Of a stretch of 36,995 nucleotides of DNA, positions 1 through 7,532 are shown one piece after another. The translations under genes and the position numbers were made by a program. Positions within the stretch are counted from its first letter, which is position 1. Each line of letters opens with the position of its first letter. The notes under the pieces were generated by a model. It was given only the letters and a program-made list of their open reading frames with translations. It was not told the DNA's origin and searched no databases. The stretch comes from Clostridia bacterium. GTDB lineage: Bacteria; Bacillota; Clostridia; Oscillospirales; CAG-272. Where the stretch lies: contig JAGBCA010000002.1 of NCBI GenBank assembly GCA_017938205.1, positions 1-36,995 on the forward strand. The letters run 5' to 3'.

Positions 1-270
1 ATCGTCACGCTTGTAAGGCTGTCGCAACCTGAGAACGCAGAATTACCGATCGATATGACGGAGTCGCCAATCGTCACGCTTGTAAGGCTGTCGCAACCTG
101 AGAACGCAGAATTACCGATCAATGTGACGGAGTCGCCAATCGTCACACTTGTAAGGCCGGAGCAATCGCGGAACGCAGAATTACCGATCGATGTGACGGA
201 GTCGCCAATCGTCACGCTTGTAAGGCTGGAGCAATCGTAGAACGCAGAATTACCGATCGATGTGACGGAG
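1..270 (-). repeat. 69-bp leucine-rich repeat units
   Basis: About four 69-bp units, each giving one 23-residue LRR_5 repeat ([15 protein letters not shown]). They are almost identical at DNA level and continue past the left edge of the window. Confidence 0.85.
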
Positions 271-1271
271 TTGGGGATAATCACCTCGGTGATGGCGGTG
301 TTTTTAAATGCTTCTTGGTAGATTGTTTTTACGGGTACGCCTTGATAGGTATCCGCGATCAAGATCTTCTTTGCCGTGCCAATGTAGTCGATCACCTCGG
401 CATACGTGCCGTCGGCAGAGAGATCGTAAACGATGCCCTCTGTGGGAGCAAGTGGTGCTTCACATATGGTGCAGAAGCCTGCATTATCGGTATGCTCCGT
501 AAATCCATTCTTGGCATCGCAGTTTTTGCATTTAAACCAATGGAAGGACGCGCTATAGGAATATGTGGTGGCGTAGGAGTGATCAATAACCTCTGTGTAG
601 TTTGATTTTTCCACCATGCCGCAGATAGAACAGGTCTTTTGGTCATAACCTTCCACCGTGCAAGTGGGAGCGATCGTTACGACGGTAAAGTCATGCTCGT
701 GCGCGGTGTCCTGCCCATCCTTGTAATCTATGTCGCATTTATCGCATTTACCGTTGTCATCGGCATCGCGGTGCTGGCAGACCTCGCTATCGGTGCCATC
801 GGAGTAGTCCTCGGTGCAGTTATCGCACTTACCGTTATCGTCGGCATCACGGTGCTGGCAGACCTCGCTATCGGTGCCATCGGAGTAGTCCTCGGTGCAG
901 TTATCGCACTTGCCGTTATCATCGGCATCGCGGTGCTGGCAGACCTCGCTATCGGTGCCATCGGAGTAGTCCTCGGTGCAGTTATCGCACTTGCCGTTAT
1001 CGTCGGCATCACGGTGCTGACAAGGCGTAACGACATCCGTGCCATCTGTATAGGCTTCGTTACATTTATCGCATTTGTTGTCATCGTTGATGTCTCTATG
1101 CTGACATGGTGTAATGATGTCTTTGCCGTCTGTATAGGCTTCGGAGCAGGTGTCACATTTGCCATCATCGTTCGCATCTCTGTGCTGACACACGGTGCCG
1201 CCTTGAGCGTTGCACGCAGTGAAGGTGACGGTGAGCAGGAGTAAAAGCAGTGCGCTGAAAAGCTTTTTCAT
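1..1271 (-). CDS. BspA-type leucine-rich-repeat lipoprotein with Asp/Cys repeats, C-terminus outside window
   Basis: The frame is open from the ATG at 1271 to the window edge, so 423 residues are seen and the stop is missing. A signal peptide ends in a lipobox (FTAC, Cys20), so a surface lipoprotein is expected. Next come six repeats of the form [15 protein letters not shown] plus a linker (DNA about 755-1200). Three of them are near-identical 81-bp copies. A link with CxxC pairs (TCSICG, FCTIC) follows, then LRR_5/BspA repeats of 23 residues ([19 protein letters not shown]) encoded by 69-bp units, running out of the window. BspA-type LRRs are known as surface binding modules. The role of the Asp/Cys repeat is unknown; metal binding is only suggested by its Asp, His and Cys spacing. 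A GAGG ribosome binding site lies about 8 bases before the ATG. The same Asp/Cys repeat opens the lipoprotein at 11543-13603. Confidence 0.9.
   Translation of the reverse strand, partial: MKKLFSALLLLLLTVTFTACNAQGGTVCQHRDANDDGKCDTCSEAYTDGKDIITPCQHRDINDDNKCDKCNEAYTDGTDVVTPCQHRDADDNGKCDNCTEDYSDGTDSEVCQHRDADDNGKCDNCTEDYSDGTDSEVCQHRDADDNGKCDNCTEDYSDGTDSEVCQHRDADDNGKCDKCDIDYKDGQDTAHEHDFTVVTIAPTCTVEGYDQKTCSICGMVEKSNYTEVIDHSYATTYSYSASFHWFKCKNCDAKNGFTEHTDNAGFCTICEAPLAPTEGIVYDLSADGTYAEVIDYIGTAKKILIADTYQGVPVKTIYQEAFKNTAITEVIIPNSVTSIGNSAFYDCSSLTSVTIGDSVTSIGNSAFRDCSGLTSVTIGDSVTLIGNSAFSGCDSLTSVTIGDSVISIGNSAFSGCDSLTSVT
769..1011 (-). repeat. Three 81-bp tandem repeats inside the lipoprotein gene
   Basis: Units begin at 769, 850 and 931, and the next at 1012, an exact 81-bp period with only single-base differences. 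Each encodes 27 residues of the [15 protein letters not shown] type. More diverged 28-codon units follow up to about 1200. Near identity suggests recent amplification or gene conversion. Confidence 0.9.
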
Positions 1272-1297
1272 TTTCTCATCCTCTTCATTTTTTTCTT

Positions 1298-1326
1298 ATT
1301 ATACCATGCGAGCAAGAAAAAGTAAA
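1298..1326 (-). promoter_or_regulatory. Promoter of the BspA-type lipoprotein gene
   Basis: On the minus strand a perfect TATAAT (1298-1303) is preceded by TGG, making an extended -10. A weaker TTTACT (1321-1326) sits 17 bp upstream. The start codon lies about 27 bp downstream of the -10. Confidence 0.6.
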
Positions 1327-1335
1327 GGGGGGAAC

Positions 1336-1366
1336 AAAAAAACGCCTGCGGCTTTCGTCGCAGGCG
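1336..1366 (-). terminator. Intrinsic terminator after the GH99/WbsX-like gene
   Basis: Minus-strand stem CGCCTGCG/CGCAGGCG (1343-1350 with 1359-1366, 8 bp, 8-base loop) followed by seven T residues (1342-1336), placed just after the stop at 1385. Confidence 0.85.
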
Positions 1367-1384
1367 GTCGCTTAATTACAAGGA

Positions 1385-2491
1385 TCAGCCAAGAAAAACC
1401 TCTTTGATCGCATCGAGGTAGCCGTAGCCGTTGACGTCGTCGGGCTCGAGGTAGCTCGTTTCGGTCCACTCGTTCCAGCTGTTGATGGAGATCAAGGGCG
1501 TTTTGCAGTGCTTGTCGCAGAAATCCTTGGCAAGAAGAAGGGCTTTTTTGAAGTTTTCGGGGGTGTTGTTCGTTACGATGTCGGGATGGAAGGACTGAAA
1601 GCGCGGATTGTTGTCCCAGCCGATGGAAACGTGCGGGAAATAGGCAATGCCGAAGCGCGCCGCCGTTTCTTCCCATTCCTTCACCATGTCGGGAATGATC
1701 GCGGTATAATCGCGAGAGACGTCCGTGAAATGCACGATCTGATAGTGCGTCAGCGAATCAAAGCCGAGCGTTTGCACAAGCGCGGGGGTAACGGCGATCG
1801 CGCCGCCGTCCACGCCGGAGAGGTTGACGGGCGCATCGCCCCATTTGATCAGCTGCAGATGCACGCCGCCGAGGCCTGCCGCCTCACCCTTTTTCTTCAG
1901 CGCGCACAGTGCCTTTGCCGTATTTTCGATACCGCCGAGGCCGTTGATAAGATTGGCAATATCGTAGATCGCAACCACGGGCTTGCCGTCAATGCGATAG
2001 TAGTTTTCAAGCCCGAAATATTTTTCGATCCAGCGGTTGCCGATGCGGTCAAACTGTGCTTCGGTCACGGCGCCTCGCCAAACGGTGGTGTCAGGGAGAT
2101 CGGAGATGCGATAGTCCCAGGTGTAGTTGGCATCGTGGTTGGCCCACATGAGATAGAATTTCATCTTCCCATTGTTGTCCGCGCCGAGAAAGCCCTCGTT
2201 CAGGCATTGCTCCAAGAAGGGGCGGTCGTCATACCAATACCAATCGTAGATAAAGGTGTTCACGCCGTGGGCGGTGGCTTCCTCGATCTGGCGGTGCATT
2301 TCGGCAGGATCTGCCTCGTCCACGTAGCCCCAAAGGGGCTTTCTTTCCCATTTATACGCGCCGTTTTCCTTCACGTGCGTTTTTTGAACGGTCTGCCATT
2401 CGCCGATGCCTTCGGGCCAGAAGATGCGGGAACGAAGCTCCTTTCCCGTATAGGATGGCCAGATATAGGCGGCAATGTCGTAAGATTTCAT
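1385..2491 (-). CDS. GH99-like / WbsX-type glycan-active protein
   Basis: 368 residues without a signal peptide, so probably cytoplasmic. The opening (MKSYDIAAYIWPSYTGKELR) and the segments IYDWYWYDDRPFLEQ and FYLMWANHDANYTW match the WbsX / 'glycoside hydrolase family 99-like' family. Its members have a TIM-barrel fold and sit in polysaccharide biosynthesis or degradation loci. The C-terminal SINSWNEWTETSYLEPD is also typical and carries the conserved Trp/Glu of the family. The length agrees with a stand-alone domain. The start is fixed by AGGAG five bases before the ATG. It is a single-gene unit with its own promoter and terminator. The neighbouring SGNH and M20 genes suggest carbohydrate metabolism, but the substrate cannot be read from the sequence. 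Confidence 0.8.
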   Translation of the reverse strand: MKSYDIAAYIWPSYTGKELRSRIFWPEGIGEWQTVQKTHVKENGAYKWERKPLWGYVDEADPAEMHRQIEEATAHGVNTFIYDWYWYDDRPFLEQCLNEGFLGADNNGKMKFYLMWANHDANYTWDYRISDLPDTTVWRGAVTEAQFDRIGNRWIEKYFGLENYYRIDGKPVVAIYDIANLINGLGGIENTAKALCALKKKGEAAGLGGVHLQLIKWGDAPVNLSGVDGGAIAVTPALVQTLGFDSLTHYQIVHFTDVSRDYTAIIPDMVKEWEETAARFGIAYFPHVSIGWDNNPRFQSFHPDIVTNNTPENFKKALLLAKDFCDKHCKTPLISINSWNEWTETSYLEPDDVNGYGYLDAIKEVFLG

Positions 2492-2523
2492 AATATCTCC
2501 TGCTCTTTATCGTTTTTTATTTC

Positions 2524-2552
2524 AGTATAGCACAGAGAAAGCAAAAAAACAA
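2524..2552 (-). promoter_or_regulatory. Promoter of the GH99/WbsX-like gene
   Basis: Minus strand TTGTTT (2552-2547), 17-bp spacer ending in TGTGC, then TATACT (2529-2524). TGC just before the -10 makes it an extended -10 promoter. The -35 overlaps the T-tract of the upstream terminator. Confidence 0.6.
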
Positions 2553-2586
2553 TCCGGAAAAACGACGTGTTTTTCCGGATTTTTTA
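2543..2586 (-). terminator. Terminator after the SGNH hydrolase gene, usable in both directions
   Basis: A perfect 13-bp stem AATCCGGAAAAAC/GTTTTTCCGGATT (2551-2563 with 2569-2581, 5-base loop). On the minus strand it is followed by GTTTTTTT. The plus strand also has a T-run. Confidence 0.9.
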
Positions 2587-2595
2587 CTATTTTTA

Positions 2596-3318
2596 TCAGC
2601 CGCGATACATCGTGCTGTCGTTTGCTTTGTCTACGGTCACATCGCCCAGGATGATCTCATAAAGCTTGTCGGCGAAAAGGCCGTGCATCTCCTCGGTGGG
2701 GTGGTTGATGCGGTTGGAAAGGCGAAAAGTGATATTTTCCTTCTCTGAAAGCTTCTTCCACTCGGAATAGCAATCGCACACGGTGATGCCCATTTTTCTT
2801 GCAAGATCCATTGCATTGTAAATATAAGTGTCCATTTTGCCGCCGTTTTGCATCTCGGCGGTCTTGTGCGCGTATTCCACATAGCGCTCCGGCGTGCCTG
2901 CCTCTACAGAGGTGTTCAGCATATTCGGAGAAAGAAAGATCACGTCACTGCCGCTCTCTTGCAGGCGGGCGAAGATCTCCTCAAGGGAGGAAAGATAATC
3001 CTCCAAGCTGCCGTTCACGTCGTTTAAGCCAAAGCAAACGATCACGAGGTCGGGGCGGTGGCAAAGCACGTCGCGCTCAAGGCGGGGGAGGGCATCCTTC
3101 GCCTTCGTTCCGCCAACGGCGGCGCAGATCATGTTGATCGGTATGTAATTTCGCTCGGCATAGAGCTTTTTCTTCAAAACGTTCCAGTAAACGTCCTCGT
3201 AATTGTGATAGTCAAGAAACGAGGCGTGCGAAACGCTGTCACCTAAAATCACGATATTGATCGGGCCGTTTTCGAGCAGTCCTTCTTTATCGAGCGTGAG
3301 CTTTTCCTTGATCGTCAT
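2596..3318 (-). CDS. SGNH/GDSL-family esterase
   Basis: 240 residues, no signal peptide. The SGNH blocks are visible: block I VILGDSVSHASF with nucleophile Ser28, block II around AAVGGTKA (Gly), block III VCFGLNDVNGS (Asn), and block V NRINHPTEEMH with the catalytic His but Asn where the usual Asp would be. The family comprises esterases and acetylhydrolases acting on acylated carbohydrates or lipids. The gene begins 12 bases after the stop of the M20 gene, its AAGGAG overlapping that region, so the two are cotranscribed from 4546. The substrate is unknown; deacetylation of a sugar is a reasonable guess from the neighbours. Confidence 0.85.
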   Translation of the reverse strand: MTIKEKLTLDKEGLLENGPINIVILGDSVSHASFLDYHNYEDVYWNVLKKKLYAERNYIPINMICAAVGGTKAKDALPRLERDVLCHRPDLVIVCFGLNDVNGSLEDYLSSLEEIFARLQESGSDVIFLSPNMLNTSVEAGTPERYVEYAHKTAEMQNGGKMDTYIYNAMDLARKMGITVCDCYSEWKKLSEKENITFRLSNRINHPTEEMHGLFADKLYEIILGDVTVDKANDSTMYRG

Positions 3319-3330
3319 GGCGTGTTCTCC

Positions 3331-4485
3331 TTAGTCTTCAATGTATTCCGCAGTGGCGGCAAAATATTTTGCGGCGAGCAGAATGCTCGGCATATTCACG
3401 TATTCCTTCACGGAATGGCAGTCCATGCCGTCGTAGCCGATGCTATCCAGGGTGGGAATGCCGGCGATCGTTGCGTACGCGGCATCCGAGCCGCCCAGGG
3501 CATGCTTTGGCTCCATATGGGGAAGGCCGACCTCGGCACTGATCTCGTTGATCTTATCGAGAAGGGAGAGGTTTTCCACGGTTGCCTCCATCGGCGGACG
3601 GTAGCTCACCTCGCGCACAGTGCAGGTGCAGCCGGGCACGTGCACGGTTTCGGCAACGCGCTTCACGATCTCCACAGCCTCATCCTTTTCGGCAAGCGTT
3701 GCAAAGCGGATGTCCGTAAAAAACACACACTCGGCGCACACGCTGTTTGCCACGGTGCCGCCGTGGATCACGCCGCAGTTGCAGGTCAGCCCCGCGAGGT
3801 CCTTCATTTTCTCAAGCTCGATGATCTTATGCGCCGCCTCGGTCACGGCGTTTGCGTATTTCGGGCATTTTGAGGAATGGCCCGCAATACCGTGCACGGT
3901 CAGCTCATAGCGCAGAATGCCCTTGCGCGAGACCACGGCCTCGCCGTATGCACCGCCCTCCACGTTTAGGAAGGCAACCGCGCCCTTGGCGCGCTCCACG
4001 ATATAGTTGATGGTTGCTTTGTTGCTTTGAAGTGAGCTCGTTTCCTCGTCGGGCATGATCCAGAGCGCCAAGGGGCGCTTTTTGTAGCCAAGTCGCTTCA
4101 GGGCATCCATTGCCATCAGCGCGGCCACCAAGCCGCCCTTGCAGTCGAGCGTTCCCGGGCCATGCATCTTGTCACCCTCGCGGCGCACCACGGGCGCGGG
4201 GAAAAGTCCCTTCGGATGCACGGTGTCTATATGCCCGGAGTACACGAGCTGCTTTGCATCCACCTCTTTGTTCATCAGAATACCGATCACGTCACCCGAA
4301 ACGGGCTGAGGGAAAACCTCGATCTCAAATCCCTTTTTCTTTGCGACCTCTGCAAGATAGTAAGAAGCGGCGTCAACGCCCGCCTTGTCTGCCGTGGGGC
4401 TTTCGAGCAGGCAGTCCTGCTCCAATATGTCCATATATTCGGGAAAAAGCTTTTCAAGCTCCGCAAAAAGGAGATCGCAGTTCAT
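3331..4485 (-). CDS. M20 family metallohydrolase (CPG2/ArgE-like)
   Basis: 384 residues from the ATG at 4485, which has GAGGTG seven bases upstream. A TTG at 4500 in the same frame would put that ribosome binding site inside the gene, so it is rejected. Di-zinc ligands are visible: YSGHIDTVHP (His plus Asp), GPGTLDCKGG (bridging Asp), DEETSS (catalytic Glu and ligand), with a dimerisation-type domain in the middle. This is the layout of M20/M25/M40 enzymes, cytosolic amidohydrolases of dipeptides, N-acyl amino acids or gamma-glutamyl compounds. It is closest in feel to the glutamate carboxypeptidase group. First gene of a two-gene operon with the SGNH hydrolase. Confidence 0.88.
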   Translation of the reverse strand: MNCDLLFAELEKLFPEYMDILEQDCLLESPTADKAGVDAASYYLAEVAKKKGFEIEVFPQPVSGDVIGILMNKEVDAKQLVYSGHIDTVHPKGLFPAPVVRREGDKMHGPGTLDCKGGLVAALMAMDALKRLGYKKRPLALWIMPDEETSSLQSNKATINYIVERAKGAVAFLNVEGGAYGEAVVSRKGILRYELTVHGIAGHSSKCPKYANAVTEAAHKIIELEKMKDLAGLTCNCGVIHGGTVANSVCAECVFFTDIRFATLAEKDEAVEIVKRVAETVHVPGCTCTVREVSYRPPMEATVENLSLLDKINEISAEVGLPHMEPKHALGGSDAAYATIAGIPTLDSIGYDGMDCHSVKEYVNMPSILLAAKYFAATAEYIED

Positions 4486-4517
4486 GGAAAGACACCTCAA
4501 TTTTCGAATTTACGCAC

Positions 4518-4546
4518 ATTGTAGCACATACCCGAAAAAAGGTCAA
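4518..4546 (-). promoter_or_regulatory. Promoter of the M20-SGNH operon
   Basis: Minus strand TTGACC (4546-4541), 17-bp spacer ending in TATGTGC, then TACAAT (4523-4518). Another case of TGC before the -10. Confidence 0.75.
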
Positions 4547-4598
4547 GAGCGTGACGGAAAAAGGTGAAAAAAGATTGGAAAATAGTGCAAGTGCCCGT

Positions 4599-4632
4599 AA
4601 AAAAAGCCCGCCGAGGCGTTGTGCCTCGGCGG
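4599..4632 (-). terminator. Terminator after the HAD gene
   Basis: 10-bp stem CCGCCGAGGC/GCCTCGGCGG (4608-4617 with 4623-4632, 5-base loop). On the minus strand it is followed by GCTTTTTTT. It starts just after the stop at 4639. Confidence 0.92.
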
Positions 4633-4638
4633 AAGAGC

Positions 4639-5367
4639 TTATTCCAACAAAAATTTCGTCAATTCGGGGAATGTGCGGTAGTCGTCGATCTTCAGAAAAT
4701 TGAAATCCGAGAGATACACGGCCTCGTCGTTGCCGCCCTCGCCGTAGTCATCGCCGATGAAGAGCACCTCATCGGGTGAGAAGCCCTCGGCCTCGCAGTA
4801 TTTTTCAAGTGCATAGCGCTTGTCGTAGGGCGCGGGCGCCATATCGAAGGAGGAAGAGCCGCCAACGAATACGCGGTATTCGGAGAAAAGCGCCTTGACC
4901 TCGGCATAAAAGGCGCGGCGCTTCTTGCGATCGGGATCGAAGGCGAGCTTGTCCGCCTGGTCGGCCTTCGTGCCGAGAACGGCGAAGGTCACACAGCCCG
5001 AGGGGTGGTATTCCACGCTGTCGCCCTTGAAGGTCTCAAAGCCGTGCTTTTTTCGGAGAAAATTCACACGCGCTTCAATGCTTTCGCGATCTCCCTGCGG
5101 CAGGGAAATATCCTCCACGATGCGGATGTCTTTTGCATCCTTATCGTAGACGGCGTATTGCAGACCGTAGTTTCCGATAATGTCGATGGGATAATGCTCC
5201 ATCTGATTGAAGATACGGCGTACCTGTCCTGCGCCCACCATCAGAAGGCGGTAACGCGCGCCGAGGCGGTCAAGCACCGCTCTTTGCGTGGGCGTGAGGG
5301 CTTCCTTGTGCTGGGTCAGCGTACCGTCAAGATCCATGGCGATCAGCTTGATCTTCTTTGCATCCAT
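4639..5367 (-). CDS. HAD-IIB phosphatase resembling eukaryotic-type phosphomannomutase
   Basis: 242 residues from the ATG at 5367 (GAGGAGG 9 bases upstream). A longer frame to 5487 lacks a ribosome binding site and overlaps the preceding gene. Motif I is IAMDLDGTLTQH with the two HAD Asp residues. The late motif is FIGDDYGEGGNDEAVY. The segment GGSSSFDMAPAPYDKRYAL is strikingly like the substrate region of PMM1/PMM2 (GG..SFDVFP..WDKRY). The family fold is therefore clear, but mutase and phosphatase activity cannot be told apart by eye. It starts 1 base after the glycerol-1-phosphate dehydrogenase stop, so the two are translationally close and share the promoter at 6702. Likely cytosolic sugar or polyol phosphate metabolism. 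Confidence 0.82.
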   Translation of the reverse strand: MDAKKIKLIAMDLDGTLTQHKEALTPTQRAVLDRLGARYRLLMVGAGQVRRIFNQMEHYPIDIIGNYGLQYAVYDKDAKDIRIVEDISLPQGDRESIEARVNFLRKKHGFETFKGDSVEYHPSGCVTFAVLGTKADQADKLAFDPDRKKRRAFYAEVKALFSEYRVFVGGSSSFDMAPAPYDKRYALEKYCEAEGFSPDEVLFIGDDYGEGGNDEAVYLSDFNFLKIDDYRTFPELTKFLLE

Positions 5368-5368
5368 T

Positions 5369-6634
5369 TTATATTGCCTCCTCTCCGAAGAGATCGTAGT
5401 AAAGCCAGAGAACGGTGTAGCGGTCCTTGAGGTCCTTCGCATGGCGAACGGCGGTGGCGATCTTTTCTTCGCCATACAGGTCGTCAAACTCCTTCATATC
5501 CAGCCCCACGGTGGAAAGCAGGGCGAGGATCTCGTCTGCCTTCGGCACCTCGGAGAGGATCTTTTTGATCTCGGCTTCCTTTTCTTTATATATGGGGGTG
5601 AGGTCGCGCCCGTACGCGCCAACCCTTTTTTGCAGCGCCATGCAGCCCTCGGCCACGCTTTCGTTATAGGCGGCGGTGAGCTTGGCAAGCGTTTTCTCCT
5701 CGCTCTCGCGGAAGCGGCGGGCGGGGAAGGGGACGGAGCAGAGCTTTTCACGGATGCGCGCGGTGATGACCGTGGAAAAGGCTACGTCGATGCCGTGGGT
5801 GAGATAGGGCTCGTTTTTCACAATGCCTGCGATCTCAAAGTAGTGCGAGAGGTGATGCTCGCTGCCCGAGGCAGGGCGCGACGAGCCTGCAAAGCTCATC
5901 ATGATGCCAACAATGATCAGCGCCTCAAAAAGCGCCGCCACGCTTGCTTCGTCACGCGCGGTGATGCCCTCGGCCATGGCGCTTACGCGCTCAATCATTT
6001 CATAGGTGGTGTTGTAGATATAAGGGCAGAGCGCCTCGCCGTTTACTGCCTCGGAGAGCTTCCAATCCGAGAGCGCACTGTATTTTCCAACGATGTCGCC
6101 AAAGCCTGCGCGGAGCATCGGCATCGGCGCGTTTTTCAGCACCTCGGTGTCTGCCACGATGGCACGGGGAAGCCCTGCACAGACGGTTTCCTTCATGCCG
6201 CCGAGGATCATGGCCGCGCCCGTGGAGGCGTAGCCGTCCATTGAGGGGGCGGTTGCAACCACCATGTAGGGAATGCCGCTCCTTTTGGAAACGTATTTGC
6301 AAAGATCCTGGATCACGCCCGAGCCGATACCAACGATCAGCGAGGCATCGCCGAGCGCGGCCTCTACCTCCGCGGTTGCCTTTTCGTCGGGAATCAGGAT
6401 CTCCTTGCCGAAGATCACGCGTGAAGCGATCTTGTCTGCCAGGGCGGCCTCGGCTTTTTCGCCTGCGGCGGCGTAGGTGTTCTCATCCGCCACGAGAAGC
6501 ACGCTTTCGTAGGGGGCGCAAAGCGCGTTCAGGCGTGCCACCGCGCCGCGCTCGATATAAACGGCCTCAATATCGCAGACGTGGTGCTTACCGCAGGTGC
6601 AGGATATACCCGAAAGAAGGGAATTGACGTCCAT
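5369..6634 (-). CDS. araM: sn-glycerol-1-phosphate dehydrogenase family (AraM/EgsA-like)
   Basis: 421 residues from the ATG at 6634, chosen for the AAGGAG just upstream; a TTG further upstream is less likely. The nucleotide-binding region IVGIGSGVIQDLCKY is followed by VATAPSMDGYASTGA. Metal ligands are suggested by GFGDIVGKY (Asp), SGSEHHLSHYFE (His) and YLTHGIDVAF (His). This is the pattern of the iron-type dehydrogenase-like fold of AraM/EgsA enzymes. They reduce dihydroxyacetone phosphate to sn-glycerol-1-phosphate with NAD(P)H. In Bacillus AraM feeds heptaprenylglyceryl phosphate; in Archaea the product is the lipid backbone. Here it heads a two-gene unit with a HAD protein and is divergent from a DeoR regulator that may control it. 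Confidence 0.88.
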   Translation of the reverse strand: MDVNSLLSGISCTCGKHHVCDIEAVYIERGAVARLNALCAPYESVLLVADENTYAAAGEKAEAALADKIASRVIFGKEILIPDEKATAEVEAALGDASLIVGIGSGVIQDLCKYVSKRSGIPYMVVATAPSMDGYASTGAAMILGGMKETVCAGLPRAIVADTEVLKNAPMPMLRAGFGDIVGKYSALSDWKLSEAVNGEALCPYIYNTTYEMIERVSAMAEGITARDEASVAALFEALIIVGIMMSFAGSSRPASGSEHHLSHYFEIAGIVKNEPYLTHGIDVAFSTVITARIREKLCSVPFPARRFRESEEKTLAKLTAAYNESVAEGCMALQKRVGAYGRDLTPIYKEKEAEIKKILSEVPKADEILALLSTVGLDMKEFDDLYGEEKIATAVRHAKDLKDRYTVLWLYYDLFGEEAI

Positions 6635-6651
6635 AATATCTCCTTTGCATA

Positions 6652-6680
6652 TTGACAATCTTTGATAAGAACAGTATAAT
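6652..6680 (+). promoter_or_regulatory. Consensus promoter of the first DeoR-family gene
   Basis: TTGACA (6652-6657), 17-bp spacer, TATAAT (6675-6680), a perfect consensus. The transcript would have a leader of about 95 bases before 6782. Confidence 0.85.
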
Positions 6681-6702
6681 AAAACTGTCAGAAAAAGTCA
6701 AT
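6673..6702 (-). promoter_or_regulatory. Promoter of the araM-HAD operon
   Basis: Minus strand TTGACT (6702-6697), 18-bp spacer, TATACT (6678-6673). Its -10 overlaps the -10 of the opposing deoR-type promoter, so the two polymerases would compete. Confidence 0.7.
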
Positions 6703-6716
6703 AAAATTTATAAAAA

Positions 6717-6775
6717 CGATCAAAAACGGGAGAAAAACCGCTTTCTCCGCGCAAAACGGTCAAAAGCGGTCAAAA
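6717..6775 (+). promoter_or_regulatory. Direct-repeat operator candidate (CGGTCAAAA)
   Basis: CGATCAAAA at 6717-6725 and CGGTCAAAA at 6757-6765 and 6767-6775. The spacings are 40 and 10 bp, so all copies face the same side of the helix. A 7-bp hairpin GGAGAAA/TTTCTCC lies between (6729-6735 with 6742-6748). DeoR-family regulators commonly bind direct repeats in their own promoter; autoregulation is inferred. Confidence 0.55.
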
Positions 6776-6781
6776 AATGCT

Positions 6782-7522
6782 ATGCTGAAAAATGAAAGAG
6801 AGCGCGAGATCTTGCGCATCATTGAGGAAAAAGGTGGCTTTGCCTCCGTGAAGGATCTTTGCGCCAGGCTTTTTGCCAGCGAGTCCAGCATTCGCAGAGA
6901 TCTGCGGTCACTGGATGAGCGCGGCTTGATCCGCCGCAGCCACGGCGGCGCGGAGCGGCTTGCCAATCCATCGGGCGGCATTGCCTTTGCGGCACGCGGC
7001 CGCCAGAACGTGGAGGCGAAGCGCGCAATGGCCGAGATCGCGAAAAGGCTCGTGAAAAACGGAGACATCGTTTTCCTTGATCAATCCTCCAGCGCCTTTT
7101 ATCTCGCCGCGGCGCTTGCCGAAAACCGTACGCTCACGGTGGTGACCAATAACGTAGAGATCCTTTCTCTGCTTGCGGACAGTCCCTTGAAGGTTTACGG
7201 GAGCGGCGGTATGCTCTGCCCCGACAATCGCACCTGCCTGATCGGAGCGGATGCGGCCGAGGCGTTTATGCGCGTGCGTGCCGATCTTCTTTTTTTCTCC
7301 GCACGCTCTCTTTCCGAGGACGGTGTGATCTCGGATCTTTCGCGCGAGGAGGTGCTCGTGCGCGAGGCGATGATGAAAAACGCGGAGAGAACCGTTTTTC
7401 TCTGTGACAGCGAAAAGCACGGAACGCGCTCAGCCTATCGGCAATGCACGCTCGATGCGGTGGATATTTTTATTGACGAGCACGGCGCATATACGCCTGA
7501 CGGTCAGCGCATAGAGCTGTGA
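6782..7522 (+). CDS. DeoR/GlpR-family transcriptional regulator
   Basis: 246 residues. The N-terminal winged helix-turn-helix (residues about 1-57) reads EREREILRIIEEKG, then SESSIRRDLRSLDERGLI, and is followed by RRSHGGAERL, the usual DeoR hinge. The C-terminal sugar-phosphate sensor domain (DeoRC) includes DIVFLDQSSSAFYLA and VVTNN. Members sense phosphorylated sugars or polyols. Being divergent from araM and the HAD gene, a triose or glycerol phosphate effector is plausible but inferred. Oddly, no Shine-Dalgarno sequence lies before the ATG at 6782; that space is filled by CGGTCAAAA repeats, so regulator binding and translation signals nearly coincide. The gene ends 10 bp from the convergent M50 gene, with no terminator between. 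Confidence 0.88.
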   Translation: MLKNEREREILRIIEEKGGFASVKDLCARLFASESSIRRDLRSLDERGLIRRSHGGAERLANPSGGIAFAARGRQNVEAKRAMAEIAKRLVKNGDIVFLDQSSSAFYLAAALAENRTLTVVTNNVEILSLLADSPLKVYGSGGMLCPDNRTCLIGADAAEAFMRVRADLLFFSARSLSEDGVISDLSREEVLVREAMMKNAERTVFLCDSEKHGTRSAYRQCTLDAVDIFIDEHGAYTPDGQRIEL

Positions 7523-7532
7523 TCGCTTTCTG

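Noticed and set aside
769-1011. Regular repeats considered as a CRISPR array
   Set aside because: The 81-bp units are contiguous, without unique spacers, and lie in frame inside a coding region; no cas genes nearby.
639-1244. A hydrophobic repetitive plus-strand frame
   Set aside because: It is the complement of the Asp/Cys repeat codons of the lipoprotein, which has the signal peptide and promoter.
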